Source: an uncultured Oscillospiraceae bacterium
Lineage (GTDB): Bacteria; Bacillota; Clostridia; Oscillospirales; Oscillospiraceae
Length of the DNA stretch: 17,673 nucleotides
Direction of reading: 5' to 3'
Assembly: GCA_910587255.1 (NCBI GenBank)
Contig: CAJUKT010000007.1
Coordinates: 1 to 17,673 of the forward strand
In this document: piece by piece, positions 6,847 to 14,686 of the stretch
How the letters are laid out: each line of letters starts with the position of its first letter
Numbering within the stretch: the stretch's first letter is position 1
The notes under the pieces: generated by a model
What the model was told of the DNA's origin: nothing
The model's input: only the letters and a program-made list of their open reading frames with translations
Databases searched by the model: none
Made by a program: the position numbers and the translations under genes

Positions 6847-8320
6847 TCATTCCTTTTGCGCGAACCTCGCTTGTTACTGGGCAACCGGTGGCATAGTCAT
6901 ACCGCGTCGTACCGTCCTCGCACCGTTGGCGGGTGCAGCCAGCGTTGGTGAAGGAAGGCTTCTTGCCCTTTCGCCAGGGGCGGCATTCCCAAGGATATCC
7001 CCGAAATGGATCCACAATTTCATTCTGATGGGCGATAATCTTATCATGTAGGGCATCTCGGAGTTTTGCCAGTGCCTTATCGTTGATCAGATTCTTGGTT
7101 TCATAAGGATCGTTTTCCAGATCATACAGCTCATCCGTGGAGAAAAGATTAATGTTCAACTTGTATCTGCCGTCAAAGACGGAGCGGATGGGCATAAAGC
7201 CTAGGTAGCCGTCTACTTCTGCTTCAAAGCGGCCAAACTGCATATAGATTTCCCGGGAATCGTCATCCCCTATGCTATACAGACTATGTCCTTCCAGCAT
7301 CCGGGGTTTTTGCAGACCAAAAAATTCCATAACGGTGGGCAGAATGTCGATGTGGCTCACAGGTGTAGTGATATTGCGATTCCGAAAGGGACCGCCTTTG
7401 ATGATGTATGGAACATGGGTAATTTCTTCGTACATCGCCGGACCTTTTGCCATCAAACCATGGGCATTCTGCATATCTCCGTGGTCTGCAGTGTAGATGA
7501 TCATAGGGTCTTTCAGGGCATCAATGGCATCCAAAATACGCCCGATCTCGTAGTCCACAAAGTAGTTGCATGGAAAAAAGCCCTTCTGAAAGCCCATTTT
7601 CAGGAAGGGCCAGGGAATCTTGAAAGCATCAGCCCACATTTTCTGAATGTCCGGCTTGTCCTTCAGAGAAGCGTTGGTGTTGGGGTAGTCTTTAATTTTG
7701 AAGCCGGTTTTATTCAGCTCGGAGATAAATGCCTTGGGACACTGGCTGGGGTCGTGGGGTTCATCGAAAGATACAGTTAGAAAGAAGTCCTCGTCCTTAT
7801 GCTCCCGGATATACTTCAGAGCCCGCTCCGTTACTCGATGGGCATAGGTATCCTCTTCCTTGATCTCCCCGAACATAATGGAGCCCATGTTTTTTCGGCT
7901 GAATTTTCGAGTGTCATCATTGGGAAGCTCATCCACGAAATTGCGCATATCGTACCAGTAATTCGGGTCATAGCCGGGTGCACAAGTACCCTTACCAAAA
8001 TAGTCACCGCCGTCCAAGTGCCATTTGCCAATATAGGCACAGGGAACACCAGCCGGCATAAGCCGCTGGGCCGCATTTTGAATATCCTGCCCCAACTGCT
8101 GGCCGTTGGCCCAGACGCCATTGGTGCTGGGGTACTGTCCGGTAAAAAGTGCAGAGCGAGCAGGGCCGCACACCGGGCTAACAGTATAGCCGTTTTGGAA
8201 AACGGCACCATTCTGTGCAATGCGGGAGATATTCGGGCAGGGAACGCCTGCTTCATTATAAAGCTGCAACATTGTTGCGCTTTGCGTATCAACCATGATC
8301 AGGATTGCCTGCTTATTCAT
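6842..8320 (-). CDS. Cytoplasmic Cys-type sulfatase (family S1-like)
   Basis: The 492-residue sulfatase hydrolyses sulfate esters. The active-site signature is C51-G-P-A-R55 (C-x-P-x-R), whose cysteine must be oxidised to formylglycine by an anaerobic radical-SAM maturase (anSME). No such maturase is encoded here. Other conserved elements are Asp11 in MVDTQ (metal), GKWHL with Lys99/His101, EPHDP with His189, TADHGD with Asp279/His280, and Lys292 in LMAKGPAMYEE. There is no signal peptide, so it acts in the cytosol on imported substrate. The C-terminus is cysteine-containing and ends TSEVRAKGMK. The ATG follows the stop of the GPH carrier by two bases, with GGTGGAG inside the end of that gene. 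Substrate (sulfated sugar or aryl sulfate) is not determinable. Confidence 0.92.
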   Translation of the reverse strand: MNKQAILIMVDTQSATMLQLYNEAGVPCPNISRIAQNGAVFQNGYTVSPVCGPARSALFTGQYPSTNGVWANGQQLGQDIQNAAQRLMPAGVPCAYIGKWHLDGGDYFGKGTCAPGYDPNYWYDMRNFVDELPNDDTRKFSRKNMGSIMFGEIKEEDTYAHRVTERALKYIREHKDEDFFLTVSFDEPHDPSQCPKAFISELNKTGFKIKDYPNTNASLKDKPDIQKMWADAFKIPWPFLKMGFQKGFFPCNYFVDYEIGRILDAIDALKDPMIIYTADHGDMQNAHGLMAKGPAMYEEITHVPYIIKGGPFRNRNITTPVSHIDILPTVMEFFGLQKPRMLEGHSLYSIGDDDSREIYMQFGRFEAEVDGYLGFMPIRSVFDGRYKLNINLFSTDELYDLENDPYETKNLINDKALAKLRDALHDKIIAHQNEIVDPFRGYPWECRPWRKGKKPSFTNAGCTRQRCEDGTTRYDYATGCPVTSEVRAKGMK

Positions 8321-8322
8321 GA

Positions 8323-9696
8323 TTATTTTTCTCCACCTGCCCGTCTGGCGCTAAGTTCTTCACGGAAATTGGGGTACTTTTTGTCAAGATCATAAACGAA
8401 CATCAGAACCAATAGGATTGCCACCATAATGCCGGGAATCCAGTTACAAACCACTAGCACACCCTGGATGGCAGTTGCGGTCTGCTCTGCCGCCTTGCTG
8501 ACATAACCGAACATACCCAGCACCCAAAGAATGAGCCCGGAGCCGATGCCACCACCGACCTTGGCGCCGAAGGAGCTGGCACTGTTGATCATACCCACCA
8601 TGGGATCGCCGTTCTTCCACTCCTCAAAATCTGCGATCCCCGCAATAAGAACCATGCCGACCATCATAAAGGGCATGGTGGAAAGGGAGATCAGTGCACC
8701 GCCTGCACAGACGGCGATAAAGCTGTAAGGGAAAACTATACGGATGATAGCGCCCATGACACCAATGGCAAATCCGATACGAACAACTTTAATGGGGCCA
8801 AACTTACGAACGAGAGGAGAGATTACAAAGAAGCCAAGCATGGTTGGAATAAAACCAATGATTCCCATGACAGCCATCAGGTTTTCACTGCCGAAGATCC
8901 ACTTGGCATAGTAAACCGTTGTAGAGGCGGTAAAAGAATAGATAATATTGGAAATCAACTGTGCAATCGCCATAATTACCCAGTATTTGTTGGAAAACAG
9001 GCGATGGACGCTGGTTCCAAAGGGAACAGTGTCTGCCCGGTTTTCTTTTTTGCTGGTGTCTTCTCCAATAGAAACCTCAGGTGTTTTCCAGAAGCAGATC
9101 AGCATACCGGCAACCGCTACGGCACCAACCATCACACCGACTTTGATCCATGCAGCCTGTGTTCCGCCCATCAGATTGGTCAGAGGAATGAATCCGACAC
9201 TGAAGAACATACCTGTTGCAAAATTACAGATGGTTCTATGAACATTCATAGAAGTCCGTTCATTTTGATCAGTGGTACGGAAAGCCAGAAGACAGGCATA
9301 GGGAACACTGATGGCCGTGCATATCACAGCCGTGGCAAGAATATTGGAAACAACAGCGTAAATGAACTTCCCGGTATCACTTAGGCCCTGAGGCATACAT
9401 AGAAGGCCCAGAACGGCAAGCAATGCAGGAAATGCCATCCAAAGCATCCAAGGACGCGCCTTGCCCCACTTGGAATTTGTACGGTCAACGATCTGACCCA
9501 TCACCAGATCTGTAACAGCATCCGCGATTTTGGTAACCGCCAGCGCTATACCAGCAACTGTTGCTGCCATGCCGACCTTGTCAGTGTAGAAAAAGGAAAG
9601 CTGTGAGATGAGCTGAGTTGTGACCGAAATACCAAGCACACCCACACCGTATGCCCAGAAATCCCGTTGCCGCATTTTCCCGATGGTTTTCTCCAT
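8323..9696 (-). CDS. GPH-family sugar:cation symporter (MFS, melibiose-carrier type)
   Basis: The 457-residue protein has about 12 membrane helices. The GPH signature in the first half is clear: KIADAVTDLVMGQIVDRT, then KWGKARPWMLW (the cytoplasmic loop conserved in MelB, XylP and relatives). It probably imports a glycoside or sulfated glycoside with Na+ or H+. It is the first gene of a two-gene operon with the sulfatase, which it precedes by only two bases, so its cargo is likely the sulfatase substrate. ATG 9696-9694 is preceded by AAGGGG. It is divergent from an AraC gene. Base composition is AT-richer than in the transfer genes and in the second module. Confidence 0.9.
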   Translation of the reverse strand: MEKTIGKMRQRDFWAYGVGVLGISVTTQLISQLSFFYTDKVGMAATVAGIALAVTKIADAVTDLVMGQIVDRTNSKWGKARPWMLWMAFPALLAVLGLLCMPQGLSDTGKFIYAVVSNILATAVICTAISVPYACLLAFRTTDQNERTSMNVHRTICNFATGMFFSVGFIPLTNLMGGTQAAWIKVGVMVGAVAVAGMLICFWKTPEVSIGEDTSKKENRADTVPFGTSVHRLFSNKYWVIMAIAQLISNIIYSFTASTTVYYAKWIFGSENLMAVMGIIGFIPTMLGFFVISPLVRKFGPIKVVRIGFAIGVMGAIIRIVFPYSFIAVCAGGALISLSTMPFMMVGMVLIAGIADFEEWKNGDPMVGMINSASSFGAKVGGGIGSGLILWVLGMFGYVSKAAEQTATAIQGVLVVCNWIPGIMVAILLVLMFVYDLDKKYPNFREELSARRAGGEK

Positions 9697-9737
9697 AAGT
9701 ACACCCCTTAATTATATTTTTGAACGGAATGGGGAAA

Positions 9738-9767
9738 ATGATATCTTTTCCAAGTAGAAGATATCAA
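9738..9767 (-). promoter_or_regulatory. Promoter of the GPH-sulfatase operon within a dyad operator
   Basis: On the - strand, TTGATA (9767-9762) and TATCAT (9743-9738) are 18 bases apart, giving a leader of roughly 35 bases. A perfect 9-bp inverted repeat, TGATATCTT (9739-9747) and AAGATATCA (9758-9766) with a 10-base spacer, falls exactly on these two hexamers. A protein bound to the dyad would cover the promoter. The candidate binder is the adjacent AraC protein or an unseen repressor. Confidence 0.5.
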
Positions 9768-9784
9768 AACAACAATAAATTATA

Positions 9785-9813
9785 TTGTCAAAAATGACTT
9801 TATATTGTATTAT
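9785..9813 (+). promoter_or_regulatory. Sigma-A promoter of the first AraC gene
   Basis: TTGTCA (9785-9790) and TATTAT (9808-9813) are separated by exactly 17 bases. Transcription would begin near 9820, followed by AGAAGG at about 9830-9835 and ATG 9845. This placement argues against the upstream in-frame start codons at 9785 and 9794, which lie inside the promoter. Confidence 0.65.
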
Positions 9814-9844
9814 TATGTTGTTCTTGAGAAAGAAGGCTGCTAAA

Positions 9845-11023
9845 ATGGATTCTATACAGTCAATTCATGAATGGGCTACGGCATTGTTCCGCCTTTCTGC
9901 TCATTATCTATCTGACACAGGCGGCGGCTCCAGTGAAGGAGGCTATGACAGCCTTCTGCTTCAAAACTTTGCTGCATCTTTTGACGGTTCCAACCGAAAA
10001 ACGACTGTCTACAGACATGACCACTTTATTGGATTTCTTTCGGTGTTCGACCGTTCCACGGGCAGAAATATTATTTTTGGCCCGGCGTTACTTATCCATG
10101 TGCATAATTTTAGCAAAAGCGGCTATGCTGACCGATACCCGATCCCGCACAGTAAGAGGAAAGCCTTTTACGAATATCTGGAAGGTCTTCCTACGTATGA
10201 TGCCGACGAATTTTTGTCTATGGCAACCTATCTCCACGAACGAATCAATGGAACTGCTTTGGAACGAAATGACATTTGTGTCATTGACCGAAACTGGAAA
10301 CGCAACAAAGCGCAGCCATTTCTTAAGGCAGAACCGACCCCCGAAGCTGACTATGAAGACTATGATGAGCTGCACAGAACGCAGCAAAGAATTTGTTGCT
10401 GTATTCGGGACGGAAATCCGGAGCAATTGTCACTTCTATTCAAAAAAAGTGATATGTCCTTTCACCTTGGAATGATCAGTGATGTGGTGGAAAACTATAA
10501 AGCTACTGCGAGCATGGCAATTACTCTGGCTATGCAGGCCGCAGTGGAGGGTGGATTGGATTATGCAATTGCAATGCATACATTTGACTTCTTCCTGTTT
10601 TATTTGCAGCGGTTAACAAACATACGGGAGGTATTAGATCTGACGGCAGCCGCCCAGCAGGAATTTGCGGCAAAGGTGGAACGGATCAAACTCCCGGAAA
10701 CATATCCTCCTGTTCTGATAAAAGTGATCCTATACATTCGCCGGCATCTACATGAGCCCCTCACTGCGGCCGAGGTCGTGAAAAAGGCACATGTCAGTCA
10801 GTCCTATACTTCCAAGCTGTTTGTAAAATATACCGGAATGGCCATCGGTGAATATATCCGAACACAGAAAATCGAAGCAGCTAAACGGTTGCTGAGACAA
10901 ACCGATGAATCCATCGCGGAGATTGCATATCATCTTTCTTTTTCTTCTCAGTCTCACTTTCAAAAGGTTTTTAAAAAGTGTATCGGAACAACACCGAACC
11001 GATATCGGCAGAGTATTGAGTAG
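9845..11023 (+). CDS. AraC-family transcriptional regulator of the sulfatase module
   Basis: The 392-residue protein has a two-helix-turn-helix AraC DNA-binding domain at about 290-390: LTAAEVVKKAHVSQSYTSKL (first HTH) and DESIAEIAYHLSFSSQSHFQ, then KVFKKCIGTTPNRYR (second HTH). The N-terminal about 160 residues form an unidentified sensor region, followed by a mainly helical domain (about 175-285) shared in outline with the second AraC protein of this window. It faces the GPH-sulfatase operon across a 148-base gap, so it probably activates that operon on sensing its substrate. ATG 9845 is chosen because it follows AGAAGG and a good promoter. The gene is among the most AT-rich parts of the window (about 42% GC in a sampled line). 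Confidence 0.88.
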   Translation: MDSIQSIHEWATALFRLSAHYLSDTGGGSSEGGYDSLLLQNFAASFDGSNRKTTVYRHDHFIGFLSVFDRSTGRNIIFGPALLIHVHNFSKSGYADRYPIPHSKRKAFYEYLEGLPTYDADEFLSMATYLHERINGTALERNDICVIDRNWKRNKAQPFLKAEPTPEADYEDYDELHRTQQRICCCIRDGNPEQLSLLFKKSDMSFHLGMISDVVENYKATASMAITLAMQAAVEGGLDYAIAMHTFDFFLFYLQRLTNIREVLDLTAAAQQEFAAKVERIKLPETYPPVLIKVILYIRRHLHEPLTAAEVVKKAHVSQSYTSKLFVKYTGMAIGEYIRTQKIEAAKRLLRQTDESIAEIAYHLSFSSQSHFQKVFKKCIGTTPNRYRQSIE

Positions 11024-11119
11024 CCTCCACTTAAAAGTGCAGGGAAAGGCTGCGCCCTCCCGCCGGAACAGGTGGCAGGGCTGATCGACACGCTCATTGG
11101 GCGGGTCGTGGGCGCATAG
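11024..11119 (+). pseudogene. 3' remnant of an unidentified gene
   Basis: Directly after the first AraC stop the same frame stays open for 31 codons to TAG 11117-11119 and encodes a peptide ending PPEQVAGLIDTLIGRVVGA. From about 11040 the sequence is GC-rich, unlike the AraC gene before it. The peptide has the look of a real amphipathic C-terminal helix but there is no start codon or ribosome site. It is best read as the tail of a gene whose front was lost when the AT-richer block was joined here. The family is not recognised. Confidence 0.35.
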
Positions 11120-11121
11120 CG

Positions 11122-11173
11122 AAAACGCAGAAACAGGGGATGGGTCAAAGCCCGTCTCCTGTCTCTGCGTTTT
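11122..11173. terminator. Bidirectional intrinsic terminator between the convergent AraC genes
   Basis: The arms 11122-11144 and 11151-11173 form a 23-bp stem with one A-C mismatch and two G-T pairs, around a 6-base loop (11145-11150). Both outer ends give TTTT in the direction of transcription. The stop codon of the second AraC gene lies in the loop, so its last nine or so codons are part of the stem. It can end transcription of both convergent regulator genes. Confidence 0.8.
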
Positions 11174-12326
11174 GCTTCTTACGGTATTCCCCCGGAGTCA
11201 TACCCATCGTCTTTTTGAACACCCGCTGGAAATGGCTCTGGGAGGAATACCCCAGATAGGAGCCCATCTGCGCTACCGTCTTTGCCGTCGTGTTCAGCAG
11301 ACGGCTGGCCTCGTCCATTTTTATCCCCGTGACGTAGTCCTGCACCGTCTTCCCCGTCTCCTCCCGAAACATCCGGCACAGGTAGGTGCGGTTGGTACCC
11401 AGGGCCTGGGCCAGCTCCTTCGTAGTAATGGGGCGGCTAATATGGTTCAGCACGTAGTCCCGCACTGCCCTCACTCGACACGAGCCGTGGACGCCGCACT
11501 TGACCTGCTCCACCCGCCGGGTAAACTCCCGCACCATCCGGGCATTCAGCCGGGTCAGCTCCACATATCCCGCCAGCAGTTCGGCACGCTGGATGTAGTC
11601 GTCGCTGAGAGCGAAGGCGGTCTCCTGATCCAGCCCGCCTCGGATAGCCGCCCGGGTCACCAGGGTGGCGGTGCAAATCACCAGGTTCTTCTGCTGCCGC
11701 AGGGCGTCCGCAGCCAGCACGCCTGCCCGACCCATTGCCGGCCGACGGAACATCTCCTCGATCTCGTCCACCCGCCCATACTCCACACAGGATAGCATCT
11801 GTTCCTCCAGCTCCAGAGTGTTATGGGGTGCGCCCGCCGGGGGCGCAGGAGGTGACTCCGGCGGATTCGGTTCGTCCCCTAAAAGCAGCTGGCCCACGTC
11901 CAGCTTTTCCCCATTGAGAAAGTAGTTCACGGTACACAGGATCTGGAGGAAATTCCGCAGGGGATAGGTGGGCATAGCGGAGAGGTAGTTCATCAACTCC
12001 CCGGCCCGGCCGATGTTCTCCCCCATGGCACGCAGAACCCGCACTGCCAGGGTGTAATCCAATGGGCTCTGAACCACTGGGCCAATGATGAGGGCGATTG
12101 CCCCGCTTTCTGCCCGGAACAGACCGTAGTAGAGAAAATTTTCGTCCATGTAATAGTTCACATTGCCCGGATTCTGAAAGATGCGTTTTTCCTCCAGGAT
12201 AGCAAGATCCGGCTTGAACATGGTGTGGTGGTATAGGCCGGCGAACTTCCCCCCTCGGTATAGCCGGACGGGCAGCCCCGCCAGCGAGGACAGGGAATCC
12301 GCCAAGTATTCATAGTCCCTCTCCAT
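11145..12326 (-). CDS. AraC-family transcriptional regulator of the rhamnosidase module
   Basis: The 393-residue protein has an N-terminal sensor region at about 1-148. A Pro-rich linker (about 153-166) leads to a helical middle domain (about 170-275). The AraC DNA-binding domain is at about 285-384: ITTKELAQALGTNRTYLCRM (first HTH), then GYSSQSHFQRVFKKTMGMTP (second HTH). ATG 12326-12324 has GGGAGGAG upstream and a strong promoter at 12364-12392. It is divergent from the GPH-esterase-GH78-GH3 operon and probably controls it. It resembles the first AraC protein in length, layout and C-terminal motif, although it is GC-rich. Its final codons form one arm of the terminator hairpin. Confidence 0.9.
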   Translation of the reverse strand: MERDYEYLADSLSSLAGLPVRLYRGGKFAGLYHHTMFKPDLAILEEKRIFQNPGNVNYYMDENFLYYGLFRAESGAIALIIGPVVQSPLDYTLAVRVLRAMGENIGRAGELMNYLSAMPTYPLRNFLQILCTVNYFLNGEKLDVGQLLLGDEPNPPESPPAPPAGAPHNTLELEEQMLSCVEYGRVDEIEEMFRRPAMGRAGVLAADALRQQKNLVICTATLVTRAAIRGGLDQETAFALSDDYIQRAELLAGYVELTRLNARMVREFTRRVEQVKCGVHGSCRVRAVRDYVLNHISRPITTKELAQALGTNRTYLCRMFREETGKTVQDYVTGIKMDEASRLLNTTAKTVAQMGSYLGYSSQSHFQRVFKKTMGMTPGEYRKKQNAETGDGL

Positions 12327-12363
12327 ATGTTGCTCCTCCCAGTTTTCTTCAAATTTTTTGTTG

Positions 12364-12392
12364 ATTATACCAAATTAGAGACGAAAATGCAA
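12364..12392 (-). promoter_or_regulatory. Sigma-A promoter of the second AraC gene
   Basis: On the - strand, TTGCAT (12392-12387) and TATAAT (12369-12364) are 17 bases apart. Transcription would start near 12357, giving a leader of about 31 bases that contains GGGAGGAG before the ATG. Confidence 0.7.
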
Positions 12393-12402
12393 GATAGGAG
12401 AA

Positions 12403-12446
12403 GGCGGAACCTGTATAATTGTCACAAAGCAAGGGCGTGTTCCGCC
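12403..12446 (+). promoter_or_regulatory. Probable activator-dependent promoter of the GPH-GH78 operon, flanked by a dyad
   Basis: A consensus -10 box, TATAAT (12414-12419), has no recognisable -35 box at 16-18 bases upstream, as expected of an AraC-activated promoter. A perfect 8-bp inverted repeat, GGCGGAAC (12403-12410) and GTTCCGCC (12439-12446), brackets the -10 box and the start site. It may be an operator pair. The leader then holds TTGGAGGG before ATG 12466. Confidence 0.5.
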
Positions 12447-12465
12447 CCGGTTGGAGGGAAAAATC

Positions 12466-13929
12466 ATGAAGCAGAGCTGGATTGATCGGAGTATATGGCG
12501 GACAAAGATCACCAGTGGCCAAGTGACCACCAAGGAAAAGTGGCTGGGTTACCTGCTGGGCCCCGCCGGAGCGCTGCTCTTAAACGCGGTGCTGGCCACT
12601 TATCTGAACGTCTACTATACCGATGTACTCAAGCTGACCTCGGTGTGGGGTGGGGCGTTCCTGGTAGTGTTCCCCATTGTCAGCAAGGTCATCGATGCCG
12701 TCACCAACGTGGTCATGGGTTACGTTATCGACCACACGCGCAGCCGGGAGGGCAAGGCCCGGCCCTGGTTGCTGCTGTCCGCGCCCCTTGTGGCAATCAC
12801 CGCAGTGTTGCTGTTCACCGTCCCCAACGCCTCGAAGACCGTGCAGGTGGTCTGGGTCATGGTAAGCTACAACCTGTTCTATTCCTTTGCGTACACCATC
12901 TTTAACATGAGCCACAACCTGATGGTGCCGCTCTCCACCCGGAACATCACGGAGCGGGGCAGTCTGTCGGTGTTTAACCAAATCGCAACCATTATGATGA
13001 GCGGCATCATCGTGGCCCTCATTATGCCCATGGTCATCATGCCCATGATCGGGGTGGACAAGGGCAAGTGGATCGCCCTGATGTGCAGCCTCTCCATTCT
13101 GGCCCTGCCCCTGACCCTGCTGGAATACTTCTTCACCAAGGAGCGGGTAACCCTGGAGAATCAGGCCGCCGGGGAGGACATCTCCGTCCCCTTCGCTCAA
13201 CAGCTCAAAACCATTCTCACCGACAAGTACATTCTGATCATTTACGGCTACTTTTTGATCTCCACCATTGCCGTCAGCATCAAAAACATTAGCCTGGTCT
13301 ATTTCTGCAACTATGTTCTGGGCACCTATAACGACGGTATCACCCAGACCCTAGTATCCGCCATCGGCGGCATCCCTATGGGCATCGGCATTTTTGCCGT
13401 CTGGCCCCTGGCCAAGCGCTTTGGCAAGCGCAATATCACGATGGCAGGGATGATCCTCATGTCCCTGGGCAGCGCGATCTGCTGGGCGTTTCCCCACAGC
13501 ATGGTGCTGGTGTTGGTGGGGCAGTTTATCAAAAACGTCGGCGGGTTACCCGGTGCCTATGTGTTTATGGCCCTGTTCGCTGATGTGCTGCATCATGTAG
13601 AATGGAAGGCCGGCTTCCGATGTGACGGTATTGCCATGTCGATTTACAACATCATCGCCGTAGCCATTGTGGGCATCAGCACTGGCATTTTTAATGGCTG
13701 GCTGGCGAGTGCCGGCTATGTAGCCCCGGAGATGGTAAATGGCGTGACCCAGGCCGTCACTCAGTCCTCGACGGTGCAAGGGGTCATCACATTTGGCTTC
13801 GTCGGGCTGGAGACCTTTTCCTGCCTTATTCTGGCGGTGCTGTTGCTCTTCCTCAACGTGGAGAAGAGCATCGGCAAAAAGCAGGCCGAGATCAAGAACC
13901 GCAGAGATGGAAATGGACATGACAATTAA
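12466..13929 (+). CDS. GPH-family sugar:cation symporter of the rhamnosidase module
   Basis: The 487-residue carrier has about 12 membrane helices. The GPH motif is at about residues 70-105: KVIDAVTNVVMGYVIDHT followed by REGKARPWLLL. It probably imports the rhamnosylated glycoside or oligosaccharide that the downstream cytoplasmic enzymes break down. The start is taken at ATG 12466 because TTGGAGGG lies just before it; the in-frame TTG 12451 is part of that ribosome site. It is the first gene of the operon, divergent from the second AraC gene. It shares its family with the carrier at 8323-9696, but the two are clearly diverged in sequence and base composition. Confidence 0.9.
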   Translation: MKQSWIDRSIWRTKITSGQVTTKEKWLGYLLGPAGALLLNAVLATYLNVYYTDVLKLTSVWGGAFLVVFPIVSKVIDAVTNVVMGYVIDHTRSREGKARPWLLLSAPLVAITAVLLFTVPNASKTVQVVWVMVSYNLFYSFAYTIFNMSHNLMVPLSTRNITERGSLSVFNQIATIMMSGIIVALIMPMVIMPMIGVDKGKWIALMCSLSILALPLTLLEYFFTKERVTLENQAAGEDISVPFAQQLKTILTDKYILIIYGYFLISTIAVSIKNISLVYFCNYVLGTYNDGITQTLVSAIGGIPMGIGIFAVWPLAKRFGKRNITMAGMILMSLGSAICWAFPHSMVLVLVGQFIKNVGGLPGAYVFMALFADVLHHVEWKAGFRCDGIAMSIYNIIAVAIVGISTGIFNGWLASAGYVAPEMVNGVTQAVTQSSTVQGVITFGFVGLETFSCLILAVLLLFLNVEKSIGKKQAEIKNRRDGNGHDN

Positions 13930-13978
13930 TTAGGCGTTATAGGCTACCAGGGATTTCTGGAGACTGAATCACTATTCT

Positions 13979-14686
13979 TTGAAGGAATACGTCATTCGAG
14001 ACGGAAGAAAGCTCCTCTTTGCTATCATCTGTCCGGGTGGCGGTTATAGCATGGTATGCAGCTTCGTGGAGGGATTTCCCTATGCCAAAAGGCTCAACGA
14101 GCAGGGATACTCCGCCTTTGTGCTGTATTACCGCTATAGGAAAAATGTCCGGCATCCGGCGCCTATGGACGATCTTGTACGGGTGCTTTGGGATATTCTG
14201 AGTCGGGCAGAGGAACTGAACCTGGATACCGATCGCTATTCCATCTGGGGCTCCTCCGCCGAGGGACACCTTGTCGCCTCCTTCGGCACCGAAGCGATGG
14301 GCCATGCAAACTATCATCTGCCGAAACCCAGTGCGCTGGTGTTGTGCTATCCGATGATCACGATGGGAGAGAAAACCCATCCCGGGAGTAGAGACAACCT
14401 GCTGAGCAAAACGCCGGATGCGGCCATGCTCGATTTTACCAGCGTAGAAAAGCAGGTCACCCCGGCTTATCCATCCACATTTGTATGGTGCAGCAACGCA
14501 GACCGCACGGTTGACCCGGAAAACAGCCGAATGCTTGCCGGTGGACTGGAGAAAAACGGCATTTCCCACCGATTCGTGGAATATCACGGCGTCGGGCTTG
14601 GGGAATGGCTGGCCTGTGAAGGCTGGTTTGAAAAGACTATAACTTTTTGGAAAGGCCGGCTGTCTGATCAACAGGGAGGAAAATAA
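13979..14686 (+). CDS. Small alpha/beta hydrolase (BD-FAE/acetyl-esterase-like), possibly degenerate
   Basis: The protein has about 235 residues and belongs to the carbohydrate-esterase-like alpha/beta hydrolases often found in glycan loci. Visible are the oxyanion loop CPGGGY (18-23), the acid Asp175 in NADRTVDPENS and His203 in EYHGVGLG. The nucleophile elbow reads G-S-S93-A-E95-G, where the family has G-x-S-x-G, so the last glycine is replaced by glutamate. No ATG is available: TTG 13979 or CTG 13964 (which would give MNHYSLKEY) are the only starts near GGAG at 13959-13962, and neither is well spaced. It may remove acetyl or acyl groups from the imported substrate, or be decaying. The stop overlaps the GH78 start as TAATG. 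Confidence 0.7.
   Translation: MKEYVIRDGRKLLFAIICPGGGYSMVCSFVEGFPYAKRLNEQGYSAFVLYYRYRKNVRHPAPMDDLVRVLWDILSRAEELNLDTDRYSIWGSSAEGHLVASFGTEAMGHANYHLPKPSALVLCYPMITMGEKTHPGSRDNLLSKTPDAAMLDFTSVEKQVTPAYPSTFVWCSNADRTVDPENSRMLAGGLEKNGISHRFVEYHGVGLGEWLACEGWFEKTITFWKGRLSDQQGGK

Noticed and set aside
9711..9716. Perfect TATAAT on the - strand just before the GPH carrier gene
   Set aside because: A start site there would fall on the AAGGGG ribosome site, leaving about eight bases of leader, and no -35 box is placed correctly. The 9738-9767 pair fits better.
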